From assembly GCF_036711975.1 (NCBI RefSeq), contig NC_091968.1, positions 17,298,001-17,362,000 on the forward strand: a DNA stretch of 64,000 nt, read 5' to 3'. The position numbers and the translations under genes were made by a program. Position 1 is the first letter of the stretch; every line of letters starts with the position of its first letter. The notes beneath the pieces were generated by a model. The model made no database searches and was not told the origin of the DNA. It worked only from the letters and a program-made list of their open reading frames with translations. The stretch is from Onthophagus taurus. Taxonomy: Eukaryota > Arthropoda > Insecta > Coleoptera > Scarabaeidae. Shown one piece after another: positions 38,150-49,125 of the stretch.

Positions 38150-40924
38150 ATGATAATTATCAATATGTACGATTGGTTTGTACGCGTGAAATACGGTGAC
38201 CGAAAGAAATGGGTAAAGATAACTGGTGAAGAATTGTCTAAGGAATTAATTGATATATCCGGTAAGTACATATTTTATATTTAGCTATAATTTGTTAGTA
38301 TAAATGATTATTATTCGTTTAATTCATAATATATTCAATAATGAAAGTTGCAACACCGTAAAATTTGTATGTAACTCTATTACAATTGTTCCCAATGCCT
38401 GAAAGTCGCGCCACATGTTGCGAGCCAGTACTGTTTGGCGCCCTTACCAGCCCTTACCGGACGCCATTACGTTTAGGTGTTGATTTTATTCATTTAAGAC
38501 ATCTACGCGTTAATGGAAAGATTCGGAGAGGTAACATTTCAATCGATTCAATTGTTTTATCGATAACAGTCTACTAAGATATTGTTTTCGGAAGCAATCT
38601 TGCTAACTTTCAAGTGTTGCAATGTTGATCTAATATTATTAACTTTTTTAAATGTACTAAATTTACCAGACTGTTATAACAAGTATTTTAAATTACAGTT
38701 AAACAAAGTTTCGAATTAAACGAAACAGATACTATCGAATACTTCGACGACGCGCGGTTTGATATTGGAAATATCAAACAATTGAAATCAAACTTCAAAA
38801 CACGGAATTTGAAGAACTGTACAGGTTAATTGAAAGTACGTATAACTTGCACTCAATAATTACTTCTTTTAGAATTGGTTATGAAGTTGCAAATTTCTGT
38901 CTTTGTTTATAATTATTCATTTACTTAATTGTATATTTAATTAAACTTCATAGTGTTAGAAACTTGGCATTTCTTACTATAATCATTTTGTCCACTAAAA
39001 ATTGATATATTTTTTTTAATCAAATATATTTTTATAATTAAATAAGCCTGAACAATAAAAAAAAGGCGTAAATTTTACGGAAAATTCGACTGAAAAATGT
39101 CGAACCAAGTTCAATTTTTTCCTAAAAAAATTGTATTTTTGGATTGATTTGGCTTACAATTGTGTTATAGATGGTCATAGCATTACTTTAAAATAACAAT
39201 ATATTTTTTTAACTTAAAAAATACTTCTTTTCTAATCACTTTATTAAATTTCATTTAAAACAAGGGGGTCTTTTAAAGTAATTTTAATGCTAAAAGTGTC
39301 ACTTTCATTAATAGAAAAACAAGTAGCATTCGAATGCAGAACAATAGGAACCCGATTTCAATATCTATGTGCTTTTCTATGAAAGCCATTTGTCGGTCGC
39401 AACCACAACATCTCTTACTAGCGGAGCGAGCGATCTGCCCGTTAGCGTATTATTACAAGCACCTTTATCTCCTATACCTGAAGTTCACAAAAACTTTGGA
39501 AATGTAGAGGTAGATCTCATCTTCAAACTCAAATAATTAAATGTGTGATAATATCGGCAATCCACAGGAATTCCAACAAATATTAATGGCCCGAGCTGAT
39601 GGCAGGGAACTGTTAAGTGAATATGCGTCAAGCAAAGACCTCAGTACTTCAAGTAGAAAAAAATTGACAAACATTGTTGTTTCAATAATCATTGAAAAAC
39701 ATGGTAGTTATCCTGGAAAAGATGTAAAAAGTAAATATGCTAAAGAAATAACAAAATTATTTCAATGTTATGAAAACAATGATGGAAATGGATATGTAAG
39801 TTTCATGTACAATTAAGTAAAATTTCATATTTAACTGCTATCATTAATATTTTCTAGAAACTCTTTTTTAATCCAGAAGATAGAACAGGATTTCTCGAGA
39901 ATCGTTTGAGGACCGTAAATAGATCTAATCCTCAGCCAAAAAAAAAGACATTAGCAGATCATTCACACACAGACTCTGTACAGACACTTGAATCGGTTGT
40001 CACTGAAAGTGATGATGTTACTGAGTACATACACTGGTTGCAAAATGCTTGTGTAAGGAATGACAAGGAATTGATTTTTGACTATATGGTTAAAACTTTC
40101 AACCATAGACAAAATGTGGATGATATTTTTAAAATATATCCCCGCTTCAAGGATACCCCTGGTTTGGTAAGGTGTTTCAAGGATTAATTTACAAAATAAA
40201 CAGTTTACATTTTTAGATCATATTGGATTTTCGGTTAAAGTTTAAAAAATTTGGGACAATACAGGAAAATTTTCCAAAATATATCGAAAAAATTTCTAAA
40301 ATATACAGTTGTGGCAATCAAAAGGAACAACCAAAAGGTAATAACAAATATAATGTTTATGTGTTATGTGTAACATAATATTGCATTTTTACAGATTGGG
40401 ATAAGGACACCAACTGTATCTTAACACTGTTATATTTGTTACCACCAAGTGCCAGACGAAGGGGTGGAGCAAAAAAAGAATCACTATCAGAGGCAACCCA
40501 AAAATTAATAGTGTTTCATGATGTAAGTTTTTATTAACTATAGTAAATAATTGGTTTGTTAGTACAATTGTCTAATATAGCAATATTGGGGTTTTAGCTA
40601 TCAAGAAGTTTAGATGAATCGTTCTGTGGAAAGAAAACCGACCAGCCGTTTCTGGTAGCCGTTGGCACTTCAAAATTAAACATATTGGACTATTATATTG
40701 CAATAGATGGTGTTTTGGCGCCAACAGAAGCGAAAAATTCCTTGGCCGCATTAGACGAATTGTTCCAAGCTCATTTTATATTCAAAACCAGATATGACAC
40801 CAGTCTGAAATCATTTTGGAAATTCATCCAGAAAGAAATATATTGCTTGAGTACAAATGAATATATTTCATTAACACCACGAGAGCAAGAAATACATCTG
40901 AAACTGCAAGTTATAGATGAGTAA
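38150..40924 (+). CDS. SAMD3-like family protein, multi-exon, inside the CACTG element
   Basis: Exon 1 38150-38261 (ATG 38150 or 38165; FVRVKYGDRKKWVKITGEEL, PB1-like start). Exon 2 from 38699 (EYFDDARFDIGNIKQL). A Ser/Thr/Pro-rich exon near 39387-39509. Then exons 39568-39795, 39858-40166, 40217-40337, 40395-40522 and 40598-40924. The last five join in frame with GT/AG sites and no stop (370 residues). They include ILMARADGRELLSEYASSKD, GFLENRLRTV, LTLLYLLPPSARRRG, FLVAVGTSKLNILDYYIAID and LDELFQAHFIF. This block order matches a large animal family often labelled sterile alpha motif domain-containing protein 3-like. Its function is unknown. The splice joining exons 2 and 3 is not settled. 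Confidence 0.7.
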
Positions 40925-41214
40925 TGGTGCCGTTTTAAGATTATCTTATTTTGCGTATAGGCTACTATATTTCTACCTCAATATTTAATGAAAATATTTA
41001 TTAAAATGTGTGACGTCTGTGCTACATATATATTTCATATATTTTAGTTGTGTTCTACTCAATATTTTCCGTATTTTTTTACTTTTTTATGTTTTAAATA
41101 TATTATTAAAAAATAAACAAAGCTGTTATGACTTAAATACGGTCCTGTTCAAAAATCCTTAAAACCTGAGTACCGCCCTGAAAAGTAACTAACCTAAGCG
41201 AACTATTAACAAAA

Positions 41215-41570
41215 AAAAGAAAAGTTTAACTACATATAATTAGTTCAAGTTATCTAGAAAGGAGTTACATTTAACTCTTTCAAGGAAACGTTTAACTAAG
41301 AAAAAGATTAATTTAACTACTTGTAAGGAGTTCAAAATATCCATAAAGGTGTCCATGTTCTAACAACATGGAGTTAATTAACAATTATCTTTAGTTAGAT
41401 TTCTCCGTTTTATGTATAACTAATAACTACTTCTTTGGAGGAATTTAACTACAGTTAACAATTTAAATTAGTTAAATTTTTAACTCCGTATAAATTTGTC
41501 TCCGAAACGGATGGTCGCGAGGGAACTTCCAGATTTAGTTAAAAAAGAGTTAAATTTAGCTCCGTATTTT
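41215..41570. promoter_or_regulatory. right subterminal TTTAACT/AGTTAAA array
   Basis: Dense copies of TTTAACT, AGTTAAA and GGAGTT words in both orientations end at the right TIR. Symmetric with the left array. Confidence 0.6.
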
Positions 41571-42026
41571 TAACAGTGTATCAACGATGGAGTATTATAA
41601 ATAAAACATTATAGGGGCAACTTTTTACGAAGAACTCAGTGGCGTAGAAAGAATTTTTTTCCCATCTTTTATTTTCGAGATTTTAGACGTAACTTTATTT
41701 TTTTAAATGGAAACCATAGTTGGCTATGACCTAAAATAATTTGTTATTTTCTTCTGATAACAAATATATATAGTTTGTAGGGTATATTTCTTATAGTTAT
41801 TGAATAATTAATAAAAATTCATTTTGTTCTATCTAAAACTAATGTATGTATTCAAAAGTTAATGTTGCTATGGTGATAACCATACATACTATAATGAAAC
41901 ATAATGTATCAAATAATTGCCAACGTTTGTATTTAAAAATTCGATAACAACTCTGGCATTATGTGCTGGTACAATGCACCAGCATGTTAGGTATCAAAGT
42001 ATAACAAAACTGAATAAAACATTACA

Positions 42027-42236
42027 ATGAATTTCGAAAATTATGAAAAATATAACATGATGGAATGCTATATGTTATCCGATAAGAATGCGATGTTAGC
42101 CGCGGAATTATATTTCACAAGGTATCCGGAAAGAAGACAACCACACGCAAGAACTTTCAGCCGGTTAGCAGAAAATTTAATGGATTTTTGGTCCTTCCCC
42201 AAACCATACCAAAATGACCTATTGACATTGCTATAA
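42027..42236 (+). pseudogene. DUF4817 transposase N-terminal domain
   Basis: A 69-codon frame reading NMMECYMLSDKNAMLAAELY, then RYPERRQPHARTFSRL. This is the helix-turn-helix signature of DUF4817-type Tc1/mariner transposases (A-x-x-LY-x-x-RYPxRxxP). It closely parallels the start of the transposase at 17638. The catalytic part does not follow, so this is a truncated gene belonging to the long-TIR element that begins at 37440. Confidence 0.78.
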
Positions 42237-42289
42237 ATTCATCAACATCAAGAAAAATAAGTATAAACCATATAAATCGAGGCTAACTC

Positions 42290-42800
42290 ATTATATACGT
42301 GCCGGAGATGTCAACCTAAGATTAGAATTTTGTAGATGATATTTAGAAGTGAAGAGCACAACAACTGTCTTTTGCGGGTTTATAAGAGGTTCTCTCCCTT
42401 ACACCAAGCGCAAATGGTATCTAGGATCACCTGGAGGACTTTAAATATCCTCGACAAACAAGTTCCTTTGACCATAACGACAATGTCACCAGCATAAGCT
42501 TGTATTTCTACACCAACGGCTTCGACTATCGTAATAGGATCGTCAACCAGGAGGGACCAAACCAGGGAAGATAACACCACCCCTACGGGCAGCCACCTCC
42601 CGGTCTGAAGCGTATCGTATCACCGTGGAGTGAAGTAGAAATTATTCTACTATCAAGCATATTGCGGGTCCAACCCGCTATAGTTGCTTCCACTCACCTT
42701 TCAGGAGTAGCTCTTTCAAGAGATTGTAGTATTGCACCTTCTATATCCAGAAACGCACAAACCAAGATGTATATGTTCTTTTTGCATATTTTCTTAGAAG
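42290..42800 (-). pseudogene. R1-like LINE reverse transcriptase remnant
   Basis: Minus strand, read from 42800 leftwards: LVCAFLDIEGAILQSLERAT (palm motif A of R1-group RT, FLDIEGAFD in relatives), VEATIAGWTRNML, then GGCP and VVLSSLVWSLLVDDPI, then QAYAGDIVVMVKG, where the catalytic YADD has become YAGD, and NPQKTVVVLFTSKY after a frameshift. The catalytic Asp loss plus stops make it inactive. It is wedged between the DUF4817 element and copy 2 of the duplication. Confidence 0.72.
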
Positions 42801-43207
42801 ATAAATTCCTCTACGCGATGAACATATCAAATCCTATGGTTGTATAAGAAAAAAATCGAGAAAGAATGCGTGCTGTACAGTGACTGAGAAACAGATTGAT
42901 AAAGGCAAAACGAAAATTAAAATAACTTGAAAATAAAAAGCTATAGGTATCAACCTAATCAAAGTCGACCTATTTTGCTATAAAGAATTTGAATATGAAA
43001 TAAAAACCACAACACTCCATTTAAAACAACGATTTGGTGGCGACTATCTTGAAAATATCTTATTGTTAGATCGAAAGATCGGAAAGAACATCCCATATAA
43101 ATAAAATTTTAGAAACGTAGGTGCAATGAAACAATTTGTATTTCTTATTTTTTAAAACAATATTTTTATTCCCACAATATTTGATACAAATTAAAGGAAA
43201 CATTTCT

Positions 43208-43310
43208 AAGGTCCACTTTTACCAATCTCCTGATAAACTATCTGTGGGATAGTTGCCATGGTTACAATGGTTTTAAGCGCTCCCATTGAGAGGTGGTAAA
43301 AGTGGGCCTA
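43208..43310. mobile_element. about 100-bp MITE
   Basis: Inverted ends AGGTCCACTTTTACCA and TGGTAAAAGTGGGCCT. Duplication copy 1 (about 33905-33930) shows the empty site, TTTCTCAAAAACTA, so the insertion came after the segmental duplication or was lost from copy 1. The likely duplication is TA. Confidence 0.75.
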
Positions 43311-43323
43311 AAAACTAACTATA

Positions 43324-45213
43324 CAGGGTGTCTCAGCGAGACCGGTCATTAGACGTTTCTCAGGTTCTGGCGAAAATAAAAATTTGAGAATTCAGACTTA
43401 AGTATTATCAATTACGATCTCTTCGACTAAAATATTTTCAGATTTCTTGCACTTCCGGTTATACCGGAAGTCGCCACCTGCTTTATTTTTTTAAATGGAA
43501 CATCCTGTATATTTTTACATATTTGGATTTGTCTGTTTTCAGGGTTTATAAATAACTTTACTGTTTGCAATTTGATTCGACCGTTCTCGAGTTATTCGAA
43601 TTTTTCTAGAAAAATCTGCTCCAGCAGACATTTATTCAAAAAATCAGAAAACACTCGATTTTTGAGATATCAATTTAGGATTCAGAACATGCTTAAACAA
43701 CATGATGGAGTATGTTTTGGTGCCGAGAACGGCTGTCTAGAACGTTTGGTTACTTTACTATGGCACGTTAACTTTTCAAAATTTGGAAGTACCATAACTT
43801 CATTTTTTTAAATGGCACCCCCCATATTTTATTACTTAGTCGTCTTCGGTGTCTCATTCTACATCTTTTATATCCGATATATCCCATACCTAACATTAAT
43901 ACTTTGGGAGATAATTGGGGTTTTTTGAAAAACGCACACATATCATATGGATATTTAGCCTAGTGTGCCATGAAAAACAAGCCTTCTCAATGAGTTCTTG
44001 TCAAAGACTCACTTGTTTACGTCACTTGATGAATGTGAGCAAATAATTATCTGTTATGTCCCTTAATATTAGTACTGAAAAGAGTTAAAATCGATAACAA
44101 TAACGAAAGTAATATTTACACAAATCTAGAAATTCTTAATTTATTTTTTATGCATGAAAAGCGCGACAAATTTCGTAGTATGATTCCCAGATCTTCTTTG
44201 GCAGCTTGAATTAAGGTGTTGGGACTGGGCTCGAAATAAGCCAAGGCATTCACCTCTTCCGTTGCATTATCTACTACATTTTTTGGTCAGTTTAACACGT
44301 GATTAATTGTGATTTGCTTCTATTCTTCTAAATTTACCTTTTGTCATCGGAGGTAAATGTGGATAATTTTCATTAAACATTCTGCAAGTTCTACTAAGAA
44401 CTTTGTGCACTTTTCGTGCACAAAAAATAAATTATGGATTTCTTCATTTGTATAAACATTATTTACGTTATTAATATACATTTTAACTGGTTTTAGACTC
44501 ACAAGCATCAAACAACGTAAATTTGACTTTGACATTTGTCAATAAGTCATTAAACATTTGTTTTCCATGGCACACTAGGTTAATATCGATATGATATGTG
44601 AGCATTTTTCAAAAAACCCTAATTATTTTTCAAACTATTAATGTTAGGCGGAGGACATATGGAATATAAAAGATGTAGAATGAGACGCCGAAGACGACTA
44701 AGCAATAAAATATGGGGGGTGCCATTTAAAAAAATTAAGTTAAGGTGCTTCCAAATTTCGAAAAGTTAACGTGTCATAGTAAAGTGACCAAACGATCTAG
44801 ACAGCTGTTCTTGGCACCAAAACATACTCCATCATGTTGTTTAAGCATGTTCTGAATTCTAAATTGATATCTCAAAAATCGAGTGTTCTATGATTTTTTG
44901 AACAAATGTCCGCTGGAGCAGATTTTTCTAGAATAAATTCGAATATCTCGAGAACGGCCGATTCAAATTGCAAAAAATAAAGTTATTTATAAACCTTCAA
45001 AACAGCCAAATCCAAATATGTAAAAATATACAGGGTGTTCCATTTAAAAAAAAAAGTAGGTGGTGACTTCCGGTATAACCGGAAGTGCTAGAAATCTGAA
45101 AATATTTTAGACGAAGAGAACGTAATTGATAATACTTCAGTCTGAATTCTCAAATTTTTATTTTCGCCAAAACCCCAGAAACGTCTAATGACCGGTCTCG
45201 CTGAGACACCCTG
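43324..45213 (-). mobile_element. 1.9-kb palindromic DUF4817-type element
   Basis: The ends CAGGGTGTCTCAGCGAGACC and its complement are flanked by TA (43322-43323 and 45214-45215). The arms are about 650 bp each and near-complementary through the inner TAGTGTGCCATG near 43970 and CATGGCACACTA near 44565. The centre (44340-44560) encodes a DUF4817 N-terminal remnant on the minus strand (NEEIHNLFFVHEKCT, then in another frame NENYPHLPPMTKGKFRR). The empty site is visible in duplication copy 1 near 33925-33945. Confidence 0.8.
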
Positions 45214-45255
45214 TATAACATTTTTATTTTTTATCTAACTATTTATTTCAGCAAA

Positions 45256-46859
45256 TTAACTTTTCCTCGTCATTTTTGATATCCAATTATAAAAAGCATA
45301 AACTTTCCTGTATTCCTTTAAATATATTCATCACTTTAATATTTTTAAATTATTTTATACCATAAATAACATTGCTTACGTTCGCTGCTGCTAAATGTGA
45401 CATAGCGCCGAAAAGAGGGACTTCCAAAGTCATTGGTTTTTGGCTCATACTCATAAAACTCACAAGAATTCTTCGCGTTGATAGATCCGCATCCGTCCAA
45501 TTTAAGTTATACACGGCTTCCGCAACACAGTCAGCCTATTTTGTAAAAAAATATTAATATATTTTTTTGATCTAGATAATAAGAGTTTATTTTTCATACC
45601 GATGTAGTAATTCTTTGTCCAATTGTATAAGTAACAAACGAGCCTAAGAATATCATAATGAACATGGACAAAGTTACTAAATTATGTCTCTAAAAGTACG
45701 ATAACAATAATTAGAATATCCTATATACAAAATAAAACTTCAAACCAGGGCGAACTGAGTAGTTGATATAGTTAAACAACCTATAAGGCACATTTTTGTA
45801 GGTACAATAAAGCTGCGAAAAAAATCCTTGGCGAATTTAAACATACTAAAACCATTAAAGCACATCACAAAAGTTATAACATTAACGTTGAGATTAAAAT
45901 ACCTGAATATAATATTTTGATAAAACGTAATATTTGGTATCATCATTTTTAAGTTCTGTTTCTTGTTTTTGATCAAATGTATGTTATGAATATTGCCGCA
46001 GAGGTATTGTATACGTATCACTAGTAATTCAAACGAATACCAATACAATAGAATAATAAGAAATAATACAGTGATTCCAATACGAAGAGAAAATATTTGA
46101 AATAACATTATTATTGTTAACTGCCAGGATTTCAAATTAAATGGCACATAACATTCAAATAATAAACAATGTTTAGCATTCTTAAATTTAGCACAATTCT
46201 TACCCAACAAAATACAGTATGCCATAAAATACGCAACAAAAAAGGCACCGTAATAAACGATTTTCAATAAAGTTTTCGTATTTTTGTCAGTAACTTTAAG
46301 TTTTTGCGAAATACCTATTCCAGATTGTTTAAAATCACTCAATGCATGAATCATTTCGTGTAAACCATGTCGATTTCGCAATAATTGAATGTTAGCAGAT
46401 AGAACTAGTAGTCCCATAAGACCAAATTGCATAAGAAATAAATCTTTGTCTAAGTTCTCTTTGAAATCTACAAATTTAAAAGAAAATAGTACTTCTTTAC
46501 CTTTCGCTTCACTAACTTTATTATTAGTTTTATAAGAAAACAATTTCCTAATTAGCACCAAGTCAATCAATAAATATATAGTTTAGACAGGTGAAGTTAA
46601 TAAAAACATTACCTATCGTAAAAATTTTTTGTATTTTCTTGTGTTACTAATAATAAAATTATTGTGGTCAATCATGTTAAAGAGATATTAAATGACAATA
46701 CTCACGTTTAATCTCATTTACGAGTGATAAAATTACCCAAATCATATTAATAGAAACGAAAATTATTGGTCCGAATCCTCGAAACCTTTGATAGGACGGC
46801 CAACAATAACATTTCTGGAGATACTTTTCTACTAGATAAAAGACAGCTGTTGTCGACAT
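45256..46859 (-). CDS. odorant receptor 2 (7tm_6), six exons
   Basis: Minus strand, exons 46859-46706, 46646-46613, 46547-45746, 45689-45600, 45535-45380 and 45315-45256. Each exon length equals that of receptor 1 (154, 34, 802, 90, 156 and 60 nt), giving 431 residues with no stop. The exon 1 donor is a consensus GTGAGT. Differences from receptor 1 are mostly conservative and cluster in exon 1 (WVILSLVNEIK against WGIYPFVNEIK) and exon 5 (ILVSFMSMSQKPMTLEV against NLLIFLSMSQKPLNLEV). It is a tandem paralogue, probably with a related ligand range (inference). Confidence 0.82.
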
Positions 46860-47009
46860 ATTAAGTGGTACTGAACTGCACCTTTACAATTGAACCGAAA
46901 TATCTTATGTAGCTAATGATATAATGGATAAATAATTTATCCAAATTGATTCATTGTTAGGAATAGGTAACCTATAATGATTCCTCCTATATGATCCTAA
47001 CAATACATG

Positions 47010-47195
47010 ATCCTAACAATAAAAAAAAAATTTTGGCATTCCATTTAAAAAAAAATTGACAGTCGCCATTTTGAAATAATTCGTCCAATTGAACATCTGG
47101 TATCACCATCGTATAGAATGTCCTAAAACAAATTACTGCCAAATATTTTAAAAGTAGTAAACATAGTGTGGCTAAAAAAAAATAAGGCGCTTATT
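47010..47195. mobile_element. surviving right arm of the deleted inverted-repeat element
   Basis: Matches 36360-36542 of copy 1 (ATTTTGAAATAATTCGTCCA, then CTGGTATCACCATCGT, then the end near AAATAAGGCGC). The left arm and centre are gone. Confidence 0.7.
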
Positions 47196-48070
47196 AATAC
47201 TTAGAACTAAAGACACATTTTAAAACAAATTAATGGGTGTTATTTAATAAAGGTTATTATAATAAGTTATCATCAAGTAAGGGATATCATTACCAACGTT
47301 AACGGAGTGTTTTCGACCTAGTTCACTATGGTAATGAATTGAGACGTTACATTCGGACCCGATAACAGCTGTAGTTAATGGTATTATAATGGCAACAAGG
47401 TCGTCGTTTTGTTAGAGAAGCTTCATCATTAGCTAGCTCCTCTCTAGCACTTTTCCATCTTCTTCACTTGGATATGGTATAGCGTCTTTACGGATGTCGT
47501 CTCTGTATGATTAAACACTTCTTTTCATTTTACCGATGTCGGTTTGTCCATGTCTCGTGAGAAATTACGTAGTAGCTGTTAATAGAAGTTGCACGTTCTT
47601 GAAATCGATTCATATAAGCAGATATTGCTGCACGAATCTGTTCTTTGAGTAAATATGTCGTTTATATTTCGTAGCTGTACAATATTATTGAGTTCGTGAC
47701 ATCCTTACGTAACTCTCTTATGGACGTACCTTGCGGACGCTCGTATTTGTCGTATTGCGACAAATAATTTTAGTTTATGGCATGATATAAAAACTATAAG
47801 ATAACACGAAATCTTGAAAAAATTATATCGACTGTATTACAATAATGATGATATGATATGTATGTTAAATTGACGCTTAAAGATTCTAGTTTGTGATGTG
47901 ATTTATAAGATAATATTCTTGAAATGAATGATGACGAGTTTCAGAAATGTATATAATCTTAATCACTGAGTCGCGACCGCAATCGACCTCGGCTTAATTA
48001 CTAAAAAGATCAACAACTTCACCTATAGTTTATATATTTTATTTTTTTATTTTATTTTTTATTTCGTACA

Positions 48071-48589
48071 AAACCTGTACAAGTAGGAAGCAAACACGGG
48101 ACATACCCAAAAAATGTTGCTCCACAAAATTAATTACATGAAACAGCAATCAACGTCGAGATATATTTACACACTGAAAGAAATTTTGTACGTATTATTA
48201 ATAAACGCTGTTTATTAATAGCAACTTGATTGTCACATTGAAATTTTCATCGATATTATGAAAATGTTATAGATTTTTCTTGGTGACTCTATAATGCATT
48301 TATCAATATTACAAATCCGATTTATTGAAATTAATGTATAAAAATTATTCTGGCAACAACCTTTTTAATTTTGGCGAAGTATTCAATCATTACATCAATG
48401 AAACTTTTCGTTATGCTGATAATAAAAATCAATAACACGAATTCGTAGTAGTAATGTATACGTTTATTGGTCAATGAACAAGTACATTACCTTAATGTAC
48501 ACATCAAAGAAAAATTGATAAACATAATTACTAATATTACGAATCCGATTTATTGATATTAATGTACAAATGATCATTTGATCTCAATA
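48071..48589. other. AT-rich non-coding
   Basis: No gene recognised. Two diverged copies of ATTACNAATCCGATTTATTGA lie at about 48309 and 48537, hinting at an old tandem repeat. Confidence 0.4.
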
Positions 48590-49125
48590 AATTATTTTAT
48601 CTACGACTGCTTGGATAAGTCATCATTACCGCACTTATTTGAGGTGATTTGAGTTACGTAATGAAGTTCATTACCGCACTGGTTTCATTACGTTACGCAT
48701 TTTTAGCCTAATCAGAACAGACTTAATTTATTGAAACGAGCAACAATACAAAAGAAAAAGTGCTATCTACTTACAGAGATACAATACTATTTATTATAAA
48801 CATTAATTGTTATGTTTTTACATTTCCAAACACTTATTCCAGATGAATAAACATGTTGTTGAAACTGACAATTCAAAATTGTCAACAATCATTTTTGTCA
48901 TCATCAAATATTTTTATAAATGTCAAATAGACTTTTCTAAAGAAATTGATTTTTTAGTAATTTTTAGCAGTCGTAGATAAAATGCTGTATATCACACGTG
49001 GGCTAGAGCATAATTACAGTACTCGTGTGATTACACGACTCGGTCTACGACCTCGTCGTGCAATTCTCCACACTCGTACTGTAATTATGTTTCTAGCCCA
49101 CTTGTAATATAAATAACTATTATTA
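48590..49125 (-). repeat. foldback repeat family 1, inverted copy
   Basis: The complement of 32429-32946: CAGTCGTAGATAAAATG (48968), the inner stem GGGCTAGAGCATAATTAC and GTAATTATGTTTCTAGCCC, and the terminal hairpin CACGACTCGGTCTACGACCTCGTCGTG split by its loop. The centre of the unit carries TTACGTAATGAAGTTCATTA. It sits just outside the duplicated segment. Confidence 0.72.

Larger units (their letters stand above)
37643..41578 (+). mobile_element. 3.9-kb CACTG-ended element carrying a multi-exon gene
   Basis: The termini are inverted: CACTGTTAAAAAT at left and ATTTTTAACAGTG at right, with TA on both outer sides (37641-37642 and 41579-41580). Just inside, both ends share TACGGAG and TTTAACTC. 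About 250 bp at the left and 350 bp at the right are full of copies of the word TTTAACT or its complement AGTTAAA in both orientations, as in subterminal binding-site arrays of CACTA-type elements. The interior carries one spliced gene (38150-40924) and no recognisable transposase. CACTR ends suggest the CACTA/EnSpm group (inference). Confidence 0.72.
37440..42260 (+). mobile_element. DUF4817-type long-TIR element, interrupted
   Basis: The left end CAGGGTGTCCCAATTTCGATG follows TA at 37438-37439 and is homologous to the end of the 12621-18505 element (shared AATTTCGATG, then TATCTC and AGATAGAAA). At 37643 it is interrupted by the CACTG-ended element. It continues at 41579 with the typical internal TTTTTTTAAATGGAAACC and then the N-terminal transposase domain (42027-42236). 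The right terminus was not found. The sequence beyond 42260 is LINE debris. Confidence 0.65.
42881..48070. repeat. segmental duplication, copy 2
   Basis: The counterpart of 33657-37437. Extra sequence in copy 2 is a MITE (43208-43310), a 1.9-kb palindromic element (43324-45213) and a short insertion near 43060-43090. A deletion removed most of the element at 35711-36542 (junction about 46990-47020, with a tandem ATGATCCTAACAATA). Both receptor copies keep open frames, so the duplication is functional or young. Confidence 0.88.
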
